DNA from: Deltaproteobacteria bacterium
GTDB lineage: Bacteria; Desulfobacterota; JADFXK01
Assembly: GCA_015233295.1 (NCBI GenBank)
Contig: JADFYC010000210.1
Location: 1-6,438, forward strand
Reading direction: 5' to 3'
Length of the DNA: 6,438 nucleotides
In this document: piece after piece, positions 1 to 6,098 of the stretch
Layout: every line of letters begins with the position of its first letter
Numbering within the stretch: position 1 is the first letter of the stretch
The notes under the pieces: model-generated
Told to the model about the DNA's origin: nothing
Seen by the model: the letters and a program-made list of their open reading frames with translations, nothing else
Database searches by the model: none
Translations under genes and position numbers: made by a program

Positions 1-1032
1 CGGCCACAGAAACGTGTCTCTTACCTTCTTGAAGATTTTCATCATTACCTGGGCGTTGAAGAGACGATAAACCCGATGGCCGGCGAACTTCGGGCATTGA
101 TGAAGGAGCTGTATTCCCATATCGACCAGCGAGGAGAAAAGGTCTATCTTTTCGTCCCCCGTTCATACAAGTTGCCTTCTGAACTCGAACCCCTTTTCAC
201 CAATTACCCCACCAAGTCTAATGCGAAGACCTCGGGATACCTGTCCCGGTTTGGGCAATGCTTGACTGACCCGGCGTATTTGGAGCGGACCAAGCCGGTT
301 ATCGGGGCCACGGTCATAATCGATCGAGTAATTCAAATTCTAAGCCAGATGGAAACCAATAACCCTTTACTCGTCGGGCATCCCGGGGTCGGAAAAACCG
401 CAATCGTCGATGGCTTAGCCAGGGCCATATATGCCCGTCAGGTCCCACCCGGTCTGAAGGATAAGATTGTCTATTCGCTTTCGTTGACCAACCTGATAGC
501 CGAAACCAGATATAGAGGAGACCTGGAAGCCAGAATGGAAGGGCTAATGGCTGAGGTAATCCGCAACAAAGATAAAGTTATTATTTTTATTGATGAAATT
601 CATACTTTGATAAATGCCGGGGCCGCGGAGGGGGGCATCGGAGTCGGAGATATCCTGAAGCCGGTCTTGTCCAGAGGCGAATTTCCCTGCATTGGGGCTA
701 CGACGATAACCGGAAGCAACCAGTTTTTTAAAGACCCGGCCCTGGCCAGGCGGTTCAAAAAAGTAATCGTCAAAGAGCCGTCGCCGGGAGAGGCGTTGAA
801 TATATTAAGGGGAATATGTGTGTGTCTCGAAAAACACCATGGGCTTAGAATCGATGATGCGGCATTGGTTTCGGCCGTTGACTTATGCCTGACCAAAATA
901 TCGGACGAATATTTGCCTAGCAAGGCCATATCCCTAGTGGATGGAGCTGCGGCCTATTGTAGGATGCGGGGACGCGAGAGAGTCACCAGGCAAGATATTT
1001 TGGACGAAATACAGTTGTGGCGTGATAGTTAG
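1..1032 (+). CDS. Single-ring Clp-type (ClpA/ClpB D1-like) AAA+ ATPase, 5' end outside window
   Basis: The frame is open from base 1 to the TAG at 1030-1032. An ATG exists at 76, but the 25 codons before it read as ordinary protein and no well-spaced Shine-Dalgarno supports it, so the gene probably starts upstream of the window. Numbering from the ATG at 76, a Clp D1-type AAA+ module is complete: Walker A GHPGVGKT (101-108), pore loop RYRGDLEAR (145-153) with Tyr146, Walker B VIIFIDE (168-174), sensor 1 GATT (207-210), arginine fingers in DPALARRF (R225/R226), and the small-domain signature LPSKAISLVDGAAA (280-293). The family couples ATP hydrolysis to threading or remodelling of protein substrates. 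Unlike ClpA, ClpB or ClpC, the protein stops right after D1: there is no middle coiled coil, no second ring and no ClpP-binding loop. The roughly 95 residues before Walker A do not resemble the Clp N-domain repeat and I do not recognise them. The AAA+ assignment is firm; the substrate is unknown. Confidence 0.9.
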   Translation, partial: RPQKRVSYLLEDFHHYLGVEETINPMAGELRALMKELYSHIDQRGEKVYLFVPRSYKLPSELEPLFTNYPTKSNAKTSGYLSRFGQCLTDPAYLERTKPVIGATVIIDRVIQILSQMETNNPLLVGHPGVGKTAIVDGLARAIYARQVPPGLKDKIVYSLSLTNLIAETRYRGDLEARMEGLMAEVIRNKDKVIIFIDEIHTLINAGAAEGGIGVGDILKPVLSRGEFPCIGATTITGSNQFFKDPALARRFKKVIVKEPSPGEALNILRGICVCLEKHHGLRIDDAALVSAVDLCLTKISDEYLPSKAISLVDGAAAYCRMRGRERVTRQDILDEIQLWRDS

Positions 1033-1093
1033 TTTTTTTAATTAAATTTAAATGGCATACGCTGGATGAGATATAGAGCCACGGCTGAATTGC

Positions 1094-1209
1094 CGGCGGT
1101 TTTATGTGAGCATTAAATGGTATTTTGTATAGCCGCCGCCCCTACGGCACGCGTTGCCCCAATACCCAGGGCGTTGCCGCTGGGTTAACCTAGTGCGCCC
1201 CGTTGGGGC
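1094..1209. repeat. Candidate REP/BIME-like hairpin cluster
   Basis: Four hairpins lie within 116 bp. The first has a stem CGGCGG (1094-1099) with CCGCCG (1133-1138). The second is GGCA/TGCC (1146-1158). The third is CCCAG-GGC-GTT-GCC-g-CTGGG (1165-1184), eight pairs with one bulged base. The fourth is GCCCC-GTT-GGGGC (1197-1209). Two of them share a GTT loop. Closely packed GC-rich palindromes with a single bulge, between the 3' ends of convergent genes, are typical of REP elements moved by RAYT (Y1-type) transposases. Only one copy is present here, so membership of a dispersed family is inference. Confidence 0.45.
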
Positions 1210-1318
1210 TTATTCGGAATCGGCTATTTATTAGAACAGTATCCGGTTGCCTGCACGCTTAATTCAACAGCCTTGGGGCAAAGCCCTCGTAAATACGTTT
1301 GGTTACGTCACAGCAAGA

Positions 1319-1336
1319 TGGCCGGATGGCCGGCCA
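1319..1336 (-). terminator. Perfect 7-bp hairpin downstream of the mscS-like gene, weak terminator candidate
   Basis: TGGCCGG (1319-1325) pairs perfectly with CCGGCCA (1330-1336) around a 4-base loop, 14 bp past the channel gene's stop codon. Neither strand has a U-rich tract directly after the stem, so it may stabilise 3' ends or act with other factors rather than be a standard intrinsic terminator. Confidence 0.3.
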
Positions 1337-1349
1337 GCCCCCAAAACAA

Positions 1350-2123
1350 TCATTCTTGATTTTTCGCCTCAGCCGCCAGGATTTTTTTGATGTTTTCCAT
1401 AGTGTCGAAATAGACGTTCCAATACTCAGTGGTATTCACCCAGGGGCGGACGACGAATTTAGTTTTGGTGTCATCAAATTCACTAAGGCCGATGGTCGGA
1501 ACAGGATCTTTAAGGATGCGGTAGTCTTTAGCCACCACGTCGTGAATGATGCTCTTTATTTTGTCCGGGTCACTGGCAGCGGGAACACTAAACTCCATGT
1601 CAACCCGGCGGCGGTCGTGGGCGGAGAAATTGGTGATATTGTCTCCGGTGAGTTTAGCATTAGGCACAATGACTCTCTTATTGTCTCCGGTTTTCAGGAC
1701 CGTGGTAAAAATTTGAATTTCTTCCACCACGCCGTTGACCCCGGCCCCCTGAATTTGATCCCCCACTCTAAAGGGATGGAAGATGATCATCAGCACGCCC
1801 GCGGCAAAGTTGGCCAGGGACCCCTGTAAGGCCAGGCCGATGGCTAAACCCGCGGCGCCCAGGACGGCCATAAACGAGGTCGTCTGAACCCCGATTTGAC
1901 CCAGGGCGGATAGGACAACGAATGTCATTAAGCCGACATAAGTCAGGCTCCCGGTGAAGGAGACCAGGGTCCGCTCTACCTTACCTTTGGTCATGATGTT
2001 CTGGATCAGGTTCTTTAGAAACCGGGCGACCTGCCACCCGACGAACAGGACGGCCAGGGCGGCGATGACCTTGACCCCGAAAACAGTAATTAATTCTCTA
2101 AGCTGGGCGATTATCTTGTCCAT
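1350..2123 (-). CDS. mscS: Small-conductance mechanosensitive channel, MscS family
   Basis: The 257-residue product is a typical short MscS channel, a homoheptameric inner-membrane pore that opens under membrane tension to release solutes during osmotic downshock. TM1 spans about 12-35 and TM2 about 58-78. The pore-lining TM3 (about 84-116) carries GAAGLAIGLALQG at 89-101, nearly identical to the E. coli helix. Leu93 and Leu97 match the hydrophobic gate leucines L105 and L109, and Gly101 matches the kink glycine G113. The cytoplasmic beta domain follows (FRVGDQI near 118-124, PNAKL near 154-158), then the alpha/beta domain. The C-terminus ends after NIKKILAAEAKNQE and lacks the terminal PYPQ-type beta-barrel strand of E. 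coli MscS (286 residues). The ATG has a strong Shine-Dalgarno, AAGGAGG (complement of 2132-2138), 8 bases upstream. It lies 99 bp downstream of a TPR-like gene on the same strand and may be co-transcribed with it. Confidence 0.93.
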   Translation of the reverse strand: MDKIIAQLRELITVFGVKVIAALAVLFVGWQVARFLKNLIQNIMTKGKVERTLVSFTGSLTYVGLMTFVVLSALGQIGVQTTSFMAVLGAAGLAIGLALQGSLANFAAGVLMIIFHPFRVGDQIQGAGVNGVVEEIQIFTTVLKTGDNKRVIVPNAKLTGDNITNFSAHDRRRVDMEFSVPAASDPDKIKSIIHDVVAKDYRILKDPVPTIGLSEFDDTKTKFVVRPWVNTTEYWNVYFDTMENIKKILAAEAKNQE

Positions 2124-2222
2124 TTTTTCGGCCTCCTTATTCCTTAAAAATCGAGATAAAATTAGACTTACTTTTCCGAGACGTTGAAATCCATCGTCAA
2201 AAAATGAGGAGGGCAGCCGTCG

Positions 2223-3044
2223 TTAGCCTCGCTCCTTGGCCAGCACCCTGAGATAACGGGCAAAGAGATCGCTGTGAGCTTGTTTCATGGCCCTTCGGAC
2301 CTCGATCAGGTCCACTTTCTTAACAAAAGTCAGGGCAGGTTCGTTGTCGCTTAAAATCAACCCGTGATGGAAAAGGCGGGCCCGCACCTGCTGATTGTCT
2401 TTTTTAGCCAGGGCTTTTCGCCAGACCCCGTATTCAGCCAGCAGCTCCTTAAGTCCCGTGGTCAGGGTGATTATCTTTGGGGACAACAATCCTTGGATCC
2501 GGGCGTAACTGGGCAGCCATTCCCGCGCCGTAGCCGGGTCCCACTGATTATCTTCCATTAATTCCCTGGCCAGCCCCTTAAGCTCATCATCTCGAAAATT
2601 GTCCCAGTCAACTTCGGCCGGGTCAAGCAACCAGGCTTCCTGGTAACATTGCCTGGCCACCCGAGTGTCTCCCCGCCCGGCATAGGCGTCGCCCAGGTAA
2701 CCGTAGATCAAGGAGTTATTCCGGTTTAACGGGAGACAGACCTGGAGGCCGGCGATGGCCCGGTCGTACCGGCCGGCTTGAAGATAGACGAATCCGGCTG
2801 GAAGCTCCGGCGACAGGTACGGCTCATTTTCCAGACCGCCATTTTCCAGCGCCTGGATTGCCTGTTCGAAAAGGGCGGTTTTGATTTTATCGAGGACCGA
2901 CTGGTTGGGGTAGCCCAGGGAAAGGGCGAATTCCTGAACCCGGACCCAGGCCTGGACGAGCCGGGTGGGCAGGGCGGGACCACTCTCCGGTAAATCCTCA
3001 AGCACCTCAGCCAGGCATCCGGCGAGTTGGAGGTCCTGGGCCAC
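2223..3044 (-). CDS. TPR-like helical-repeat protein, open 3' portion of a frameshifted gene
   Basis: This 273-residue frame is all alpha-helical, with no signal peptide or membrane segment. Two TPR-like units are visible at about 81-110 (LPAGFVYLQAGRYDRAIAGL, with the G-x-Y-x-x-A-I pattern) and 111-145 (YGYLGDAYAGRGDTRVARQC, ending in the typical LDP). The N- and C-terminal thirds are helical but do not match TPR consensus closely. TPR proteins act as docking scaffolds; no partner can be named. The apparent start is a GTG at 3044 with poor ribosome-binding context, and I do not think it is the real one. Frame-consistent protein-like sequence (RYLEQHRLAYPQGES) continues upstream to 3089, where it joins, in another frame, a further 29 codons starting at ATG 3177. 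The gene ends 99 bp before the mscS-like gene on the same strand. Function unknown. Confidence 0.75.
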   Translation of the reverse strand: MAQDLQLAGCLAEVLEDLPESGPALPTRLVQAWVRVQEFALSLGYPNQSVLDKIKTALFEQAIQALENGGLENEPYLSPELPAGFVYLQAGRYDRAIAGLQVCLPLNRNNSLIYGYLGDAYAGRGDTRVARQCYQEAWLLDPAEVDWDNFRDDELKGLARELMEDNQWDPATAREWLPSYARIQGLLSPKIITLTTGLKELLAEYGVWRKALAKKDNQQVRARLFHHGLILSDNEPALTFVKKVDLIEVRRAMKQAHSDLFARYLRVLAKERG

Positions 3045-3090
3045 ACTTTCCCCTTGGGGGTAGGCCAGGCGATGTTGCTCCAGGTACCGC

Positions 3091-3177
3091 GGCCTCGGCC
3101 GTCTGGAGTTCTTTCAGCGCCATCAGACCCCGGTTAATCAGTGCCCTTTGATCTTTGAAAAGTGATAATTGATCCAT
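3091..3177 (-). pseudogene. Out-of-frame 5' end of the TPR-like gene (frameshift near 3090)
   Basis: From the ATG at 3177-3175 this frame reads MDQLSLFKDQRALINRGLMA then LKELQTAEA, a coherent amphipathic helix pair. Omitting one base at about 3090 brings it into the downstream TPR frame as QTAEA-RYLEQHRLAYPQG, completing a normal helical repeat. Without the shift, this frame runs into Pro/Arg/Ser-rich sequence typical of an off-frame reading of a GC-rich gene. The downstream frame is closed upstream by a TGA at 3116-3114, so the switch must lie between 3113 and 3044. The proposed site falls in a GC-rich tract containing the palindrome CCGCGG (3088-3093 region). Either a true inactivating mutation or a sequencing error would explain it. 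No clear Shine-Dalgarno precedes the ATG. Confidence 0.6.
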
Positions 3178-3218
3178 AAAAGTAGAGATCGGGTTTGAGT
3201 TAGTGCAAAAAGACCGTC

Positions 3219-3287
3219 TTATATTTTGAACCGGCTGACCATGTCGCTCAACTCCGCGGCGATCCGAGACAGCTCTCCGGCTGACGG
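3219..3287 (-). pseudogene. C-terminal relic of a methyl-accepting chemotaxis protein
   Basis: Read on the minus strand, 22 codons before a TAA stop (3221-3219) give P followed by SAGELSRIAAELSDMVSRFK and a final I. This is the conserved MCP ending, of the type EEL..LA.EL...V.RFKI. An in-frame TAG (3290-3288) lies immediately upstream. No frame further upstream shows the MCP signalling hairpin, so only the last turns of the coiled coil survive. The homology ends at a GC-rich hairpin (3281-3301), which may mark a deletion or insertion junction. The match rests on a short stretch and so is moderately certain. Confidence 0.55.
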
Positions 3288-3301
3288 CTATGCCGCGTCA
3301 G
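3281..3301. repeat. Bulged palindrome at the edge of the MCP relic
   Basis: CTGAC-GGC-TAT-GCC-gc-GTCAG forms an eight-pair stem with a three-base loop and a two-base bulge. It has the same plan as the hairpin at 1165-1184: five outer pairs, a GGC/GCC core, and a bulge on the 3' side. It may be a second, diverged REP-like unit, or simply a local palindrome. Confidence 0.35.
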
Positions 3302-3476
3302 AGCAACAGGTTTGGAATGTTTCATCTCCGTAACATAAATTTGAGAAGAGATAAACCACAAATTACGTCATCGCGCCTAATTATGTCCCCCCGGTTTGAT
3401 CTGAACAAGGGAGAACTTGCCGGTCAAGATCAGGTAGAAGCATATTTTGTCTTGACAACACCGGGAAGGTTCGGTA
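3302..3476. other. Non-coding spacer between minus-strand and plus-strand gene groups
   Basis: No gene is supported here. A + strand frame from the ATG at 3290 to 3511 has no ribosome binding site, begins inside a palindrome and runs into the promoter below. The one visible structure is TGATCT (3397-3402) with AGATCA (3427-3432), enclosing CAAG (3406-3409) with CTTG (3416-3419). It could be a stem-loop or an operator upstream of the transpeptidase promoter. Its role is unknown. Confidence 0.4.
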
Positions 3477-3505
3477 TTTACACGTACAGAATGATTCTTT
3501 ATAAG
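3477..3505 (+). promoter_or_regulatory. Sigma70-like promoter for the L,D-transpeptidase gene
   Basis: TTTACA (3477-3482) and TATAAG (3500-3505) match the -35 and -10 consensus at five of six positions each, with the ideal 17-bp spacer. Transcription would start near 3512, giving a leader of about 158 nt. A perfect TTGACA (3452-3457) lies just upstream, but its best -10 at 17 bp spacing (TATTTA, 3475-3480) is poor and overlaps this -35, so tandem or competing promoters are possible. Confidence 0.6.
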
Positions 3506-3531
3506 ATATAGGCGAAAATATAAAAGCCGTA

Positions 3532-3650
3532 CCGGTGTGGTGAAACGGTTGCAGGCAAAACCGTGGGCATTGTGTGTGAAGATAACTCGTTGATCTGTCT
3601 ATCTGTTTTAGATGACACCGGGATGTTTTTTTTAAGATCGGACCATCCCG
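3532..3650 (+). promoter_or_regulatory. Structured 5' leader with alternative pairings, possible attenuator or unclassified riboswitch-like element
   Basis: A closing stem pairs CCGGTGT (3532-3538) with ACACCGG (3615-3621). Inside are a hairpin ACGGTT/AACCGT (3545-3550 with 3559-3564, loop GCAGGCAA) and a small hairpin ATCT/AGAT (3601-3604 with 3610-3613). The closing stem is followed four bases later by eight T's (3626-3633), as in an intrinsic terminator. A competing stem pairs CGGGATG (3619-3625) with CATCCCG (3644-3650). It shares 3619-3621 with the closing stem, so both cannot form fully. The Shine-Dalgarno AAGGAGG (3652-3658) follows directly. I do not recognise a known riboswitch consensus. 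The pairings are seen directly; regulation is inferred. Confidence 0.45.
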
Positions 3651-3669
3651 TAAGGAGGATGTCAATAAT

Positions 3670-5226
3670 ATGAGCAAGAGCTTTGGTCGCCTGGTAATTT
3701 GGGTGGTCGCGGCGCTGGCGGCCATAATTGTTCCTCGTCTCGCTTCAGCGTTAAACGTCTTCGATAACAGTGGTCAGGTTCCCCGCCCCATTTCTTTCGA
3801 AAACATTTTTTATATGAATACCGATGCTAAGTCTTTCTACATTATTCTTGTAGATAAATCGGCTCAAGAGTTACATGTCTATCAATATGCCGGCGGAGCG
3901 TACACCCAGAAAAAGACTTTTCCTTGTGCCACGGGTGAGAATAACGGACATAAGCTGAAGGAAGGGGATAAGAAAACGCCGGAAGGTATTTATTTTATCG
4001 TTTCCTATTACCATGATAACAAGAAGACGGTTTTTGGATATAAAGCCTACCATCTGGATTATCCCAATCCTTTTGACAGATTACATGGATCAAAGGGGGA
4101 TGGGATTTGGATCCATGGGAGCAACAAATCGCTGAAGACCAGAAGCACGAACGGATGCATCGTCTTGAAAGATCAGGACCTGGACGAACTTACAACCTAC
4201 ATTAAGTTAGGTGAGACCCCGGTTATTGTTACTCCACATATGAACCATCCGGCTTTTACGGTTGCGGCGAACCATACCGCGTCGTTGTATGCCTTTTTAA
4301 AGGACTGGCGGACGTCTTATTTAGAAATGCAAAAAATGGTCAGTAATTTTTATAGGTTGTATGGTGATAATTTTCAAACTCAAAGGTATTCATCGCCGCT
4401 GTATCGGGATATTAATTATGCCCTTAATCCTACCCGTCCGATTTTAGGCATGGAAATAGATGACTTAAAGATATTTCAGATGGAGAAAGTGGCCATTGTG
4501 GCCATGAACCAGGAATTAAAGGTCTCAGACGTAGAAAAAACCACTGGTGTTAGAAGATTATACTTAGAGGAGCGAAAGGGCCGGTGGCATATCATAGGCG
4601 ATGAATGGAAATTGCAGGGATCTGATGCCGCCCCAACCATGCTGGCGGCCGGGGCCAACCCCGATTCAAAACAGTCGGAAAAAATAAGGACTGAACCCTT
4701 TCCAGGCAATTCCGACATGAAGCAACCAGTCGTGGCTGAAAAAGCGGGATCAGCTCCTCCGGTGACGCCCAAACCCGCGGTGATGTCTACTGCTCCGGCC
4801 GGGCGTAAGGGCAAAGAAAAACCCGCCGTCAAATCTCCTGAGCCGGCTCCGGAGAAAAAGAAACCTTCTGCCCAGGACATGGCCAGGGGCGAGTTGCAGA
4901 GCATTCTGGAACAGATCCAAAAAGCCTGGGAAGGCAAGCAGGTAGATAAATATATCAGCTTTCACCATCCCGGCTTCATCTGCAACGGCATGAACCTGGC
5001 CCAGTGGAAGGATTATAAGGCAAGCACATTCAAGAAGTATCAGTATATCAATGTAACTTTTAAAGACGTAAAGATCAAGATCGACCAAAATCAGGCCGTC
5101 GTCTCTTTTGTTCAGATATTTAAGTCCAGTTCCTTCCGGGACAAGGGCTACAAGGAAATAGTCTTTAAAAAGCAGGGACGGGCCTGGAAAATCTACCGAG
5201 AAAAATGGACGCCCCTGGGCGGTTAA
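3670..5226 (+). CDS. Secreted L,D-transpeptidase (YkuD domain, Cds6-like) with two NTF2-like domains
   Basis: The 518-residue product begins with a signal peptide (hydrophobic 8-22, likely cleavage after ASA, residues 25-27). The YkuD catalytic domain spans about 55-189. It has the substrate-loop motif DKKTPEG (100-106), catalytic-site His149 in IWIHGS, and nucleophile Cys163 in STNGCIVL (159-166). Such enzymes make or exchange meso-DAP crosslinks in peptidoglycan, or attach proteins to it, in the periplasm. Residues about 203-315 look like an NTF2/SnoaL-like domain (ending GRWHIIGDEW). A Pro/Lys/Ala-rich linker follows (about 316-403), then a second NTF2-like domain (404-516, ending GRAWKIYREKW) of the kind found at the C-terminus of Cds6-type transpeptidases. 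The ATG has a perfect AAGGAGG 11 bases upstream. The TAA abuts the start of the next gene, indicating an operon. The catalytic assignment is firm; transpeptidase versus protein-anchoring activity cannot be told from sequence. Confidence 0.92.
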   Translation: MSKSFGRLVIWVVAALAAIIVPRLASALNVFDNSGQVPRPISFENIFYMNTDAKSFYIILVDKSAQELHVYQYAGGAYTQKKTFPCATGENNGHKLKEGDKKTPEGIYFIVSYYHDNKKTVFGYKAYHLDYPNPFDRLHGSKGDGIWIHGSNKSLKTRSTNGCIVLKDQDLDELTTYIKLGETPVIVTPHMNHPAFTVAANHTASLYAFLKDWRTSYLEMQKMVSNFYRLYGDNFQTQRYSSPLYRDINYALNPTRPILGMEIDDLKIFQMEKVAIVAMNQELKVSDVEKTTGVRRLYLEERKGRWHIIGDEWKLQGSDAAPTMLAAGANPDSKQSEKIRTEPFPGNSDMKQPVVAEKAGSAPPVTPKPAVMSTAPAGRKGKEKPAVKSPEPAPEKKKPSAQDMARGELQSILEQIQKAWEGKQVDKYISFHHPGFICNGMNLAQWKDYKASTFKKYQYINVTFKDVKIKIDQNQAVVSFVQIFKSSSFRDKGYKEIVFKKQGRAWKIYREKWTPLGG

Positions 5227-5231
5227 TGATA

Positions 5232-6095
5232 ATGAGCCGACACCCATTCACCATAGTCATCTTGCGGAAGGACCACGACGTTAAGACTGTTCGTCTAACG
5301 GCGCGCACAGTCTATGCCGTCTGCTCGATGTTCTTTGTTCCTCTGATCGTTCTAACCTTAGCCGTCACCGCCTTATTATTTTGGGACGGCCTGGCTCCGG
5401 TAAAAGCCGATCTGAAAAAGGCCTGGCCCGGTCTTCTAATTACCAGAGATTCCGAAAAAGCCGGCCCGCAGCCTGGTAGCCCGTCGGGACCCGGTGGGCC
5501 ACATTCGCCGCCGGCTTTGAATCCCTCTGCCGGCCCGGCGGTGGTGACCAAAGGAGCGGTTTCCGACTTCTCTCCGACACCTTTCGCAATTCCGGCGGCC
5601 AAAGGGACAATTACCGCCACCCCGTCACTCAACAGGTTGCAGATAAGTGAGACGGCCACCGGGAGTGCTTCCGTCGAGAACGCTGGTACGGAAGGGAAAT
5701 CAGCCGACACTTCCGCCCGGGATGCGATAAAGAGCGCTGGTTGTGGCGAGGTCGATATCAGTGATTTTACCATCAGGCCGCAGAATGAAGAGAGAATTTT
5801 TGCTTTTAAGCTCAATAATGTCTCTTCTCGTCAAACAACAGGATATATCGTAGCCATCGGAATAGGCAAGAGCCAGGGCGCTGTGACGTATCTGTCTTCG
5901 CCGGCCATGCCCCTGAAAGAAGGACGTCCGGCCAATTTTAAGGACGCCGAATACTTTGCCATCAGCCGATACAAATACATTTCGGGGACCTTCCATATTT
6001 CTACGAATGCCCTGGCCCTGGCTCAAGTGGAGATAATCGTCTACTCCTCTTCGGGTGAGATTGTTTGCACTAAGCGTTTTAAGGTGGGAACATGA
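5232..6095 (+). CDS. Single-pass inner-membrane protein with uncharacterised periplasmic C-terminal domain
   Basis: Not recognised as a named family. Starts are possible at ATG 5205, 5226 (TAATG overlap with the previous stop) and 5232. I chose 5232 (287 residues) because the weak ribosome-binding sequence GGGCGG (5217-5222) is 9 bases away; 5226 would be only 3 away. Residues 1-25 (MSRHPFTIVILRKDHDVKTV onward) form a short basic cytoplasmic segment. A single transmembrane helix lies at about 26-51. A Pro/Gly/Ser/Ala-rich extended linker follows (about 52-170), then a compact domain (about 172-287) with many alternating beta-type stretches, probably a beta sandwich. Cys171 and Cys279 bracket that domain and could form a disulfide. 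The N-terminal layout resembles the membrane anchors of M23 peptidases found next to bactofilins, but no M23 zinc motif is present. Translation is probably coupled to the transpeptidase upstream, and a bactofilin lies downstream, suggesting a link between the cell wall and a cytoskeletal scaffold. Confidence 0.75.
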   Translation: MSRHPFTIVILRKDHDVKTVRLTARTVYAVCSMFFVPLIVLTLAVTALLFWDGLAPVKADLKKAWPGLLITRDSEKAGPQPGSPSGPGGPHSPPALNPSAGPAVVTKGAVSDFSPTPFAIPAAKGTITATPSLNRLQISETATGSASVENAGTEGKSADTSARDAIKSAGCGEVDISDFTIRPQNEERIFAFKLNNVSSRQTTGYIVAIGIGKSQGAVTYLSSPAMPLKEGRPANFKDAEYFAISRYKYISGTFHISTNALALAQVEIIVYSSSGEIVCTKRFKVGT

Positions 6096-6098
6096 GAT

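Larger units (their letters stand above)
1033..1349. other. Intergenic region between convergent genes, no gene seen
   Basis: This 317-bp gap lies between the ends of the ATPase and channel genes. It starts with an AT-rich stretch (T run at 1033-1039, then palindromes at 1038-1045 and 1046-1053) directly after the ATPase stop. No strong hairpin precedes that T run, so it is not a convincing intrinsic terminator. The rest holds a series of short GC-rich hairpins, described separately. I see no ORF with a ribosome binding site and no tRNA-like fold. Confidence 0.6.

Noticed and set aside
1299..1829. Long + strand ORF opposite the mscS-like gene
   Set aside because: It is antisense to a clear MscS coding region, has no ribosome binding site and no recognisable domain.
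2124..2222. Dedicated promoter for the mscS-like gene (TTGACG on the minus strand, complement of 2195-2200)
   Set aside because: No -10 hexamer at 16-18 bp spacing is acceptable; cotranscription with the upstream gene is equally likely.
3044..3116. Programmed ribosomal frameshift in the TPR-like gene
   Set aside because: No slippery heptamer, no stop-codon-coupled +1 motif and no internal Shine-Dalgarno stimulator are seen; mutation or read error is simpler.
3290..3511. Small + strand ORF of 73 codons upstream of the transpeptidase
   Set aside because: It has no Shine-Dalgarno, starts inside a palindrome and ends inside the promoter; the composition is not protein-like.
3532..3621. Cobalamin or c-di-GMP-I riboswitch in the transpeptidase leader
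   Set aside because: GGTGAAA and GGCAAA-like strings are present, but the conserved cores of either class (CCGCAACTG-type B12 box; GGGACGCAAAGCC half) are absent.
4476..5247. Two minus-strand ORFs opposite the transpeptidase
   Set aside because: Both are shadows of the real gene, without start signals or domains.
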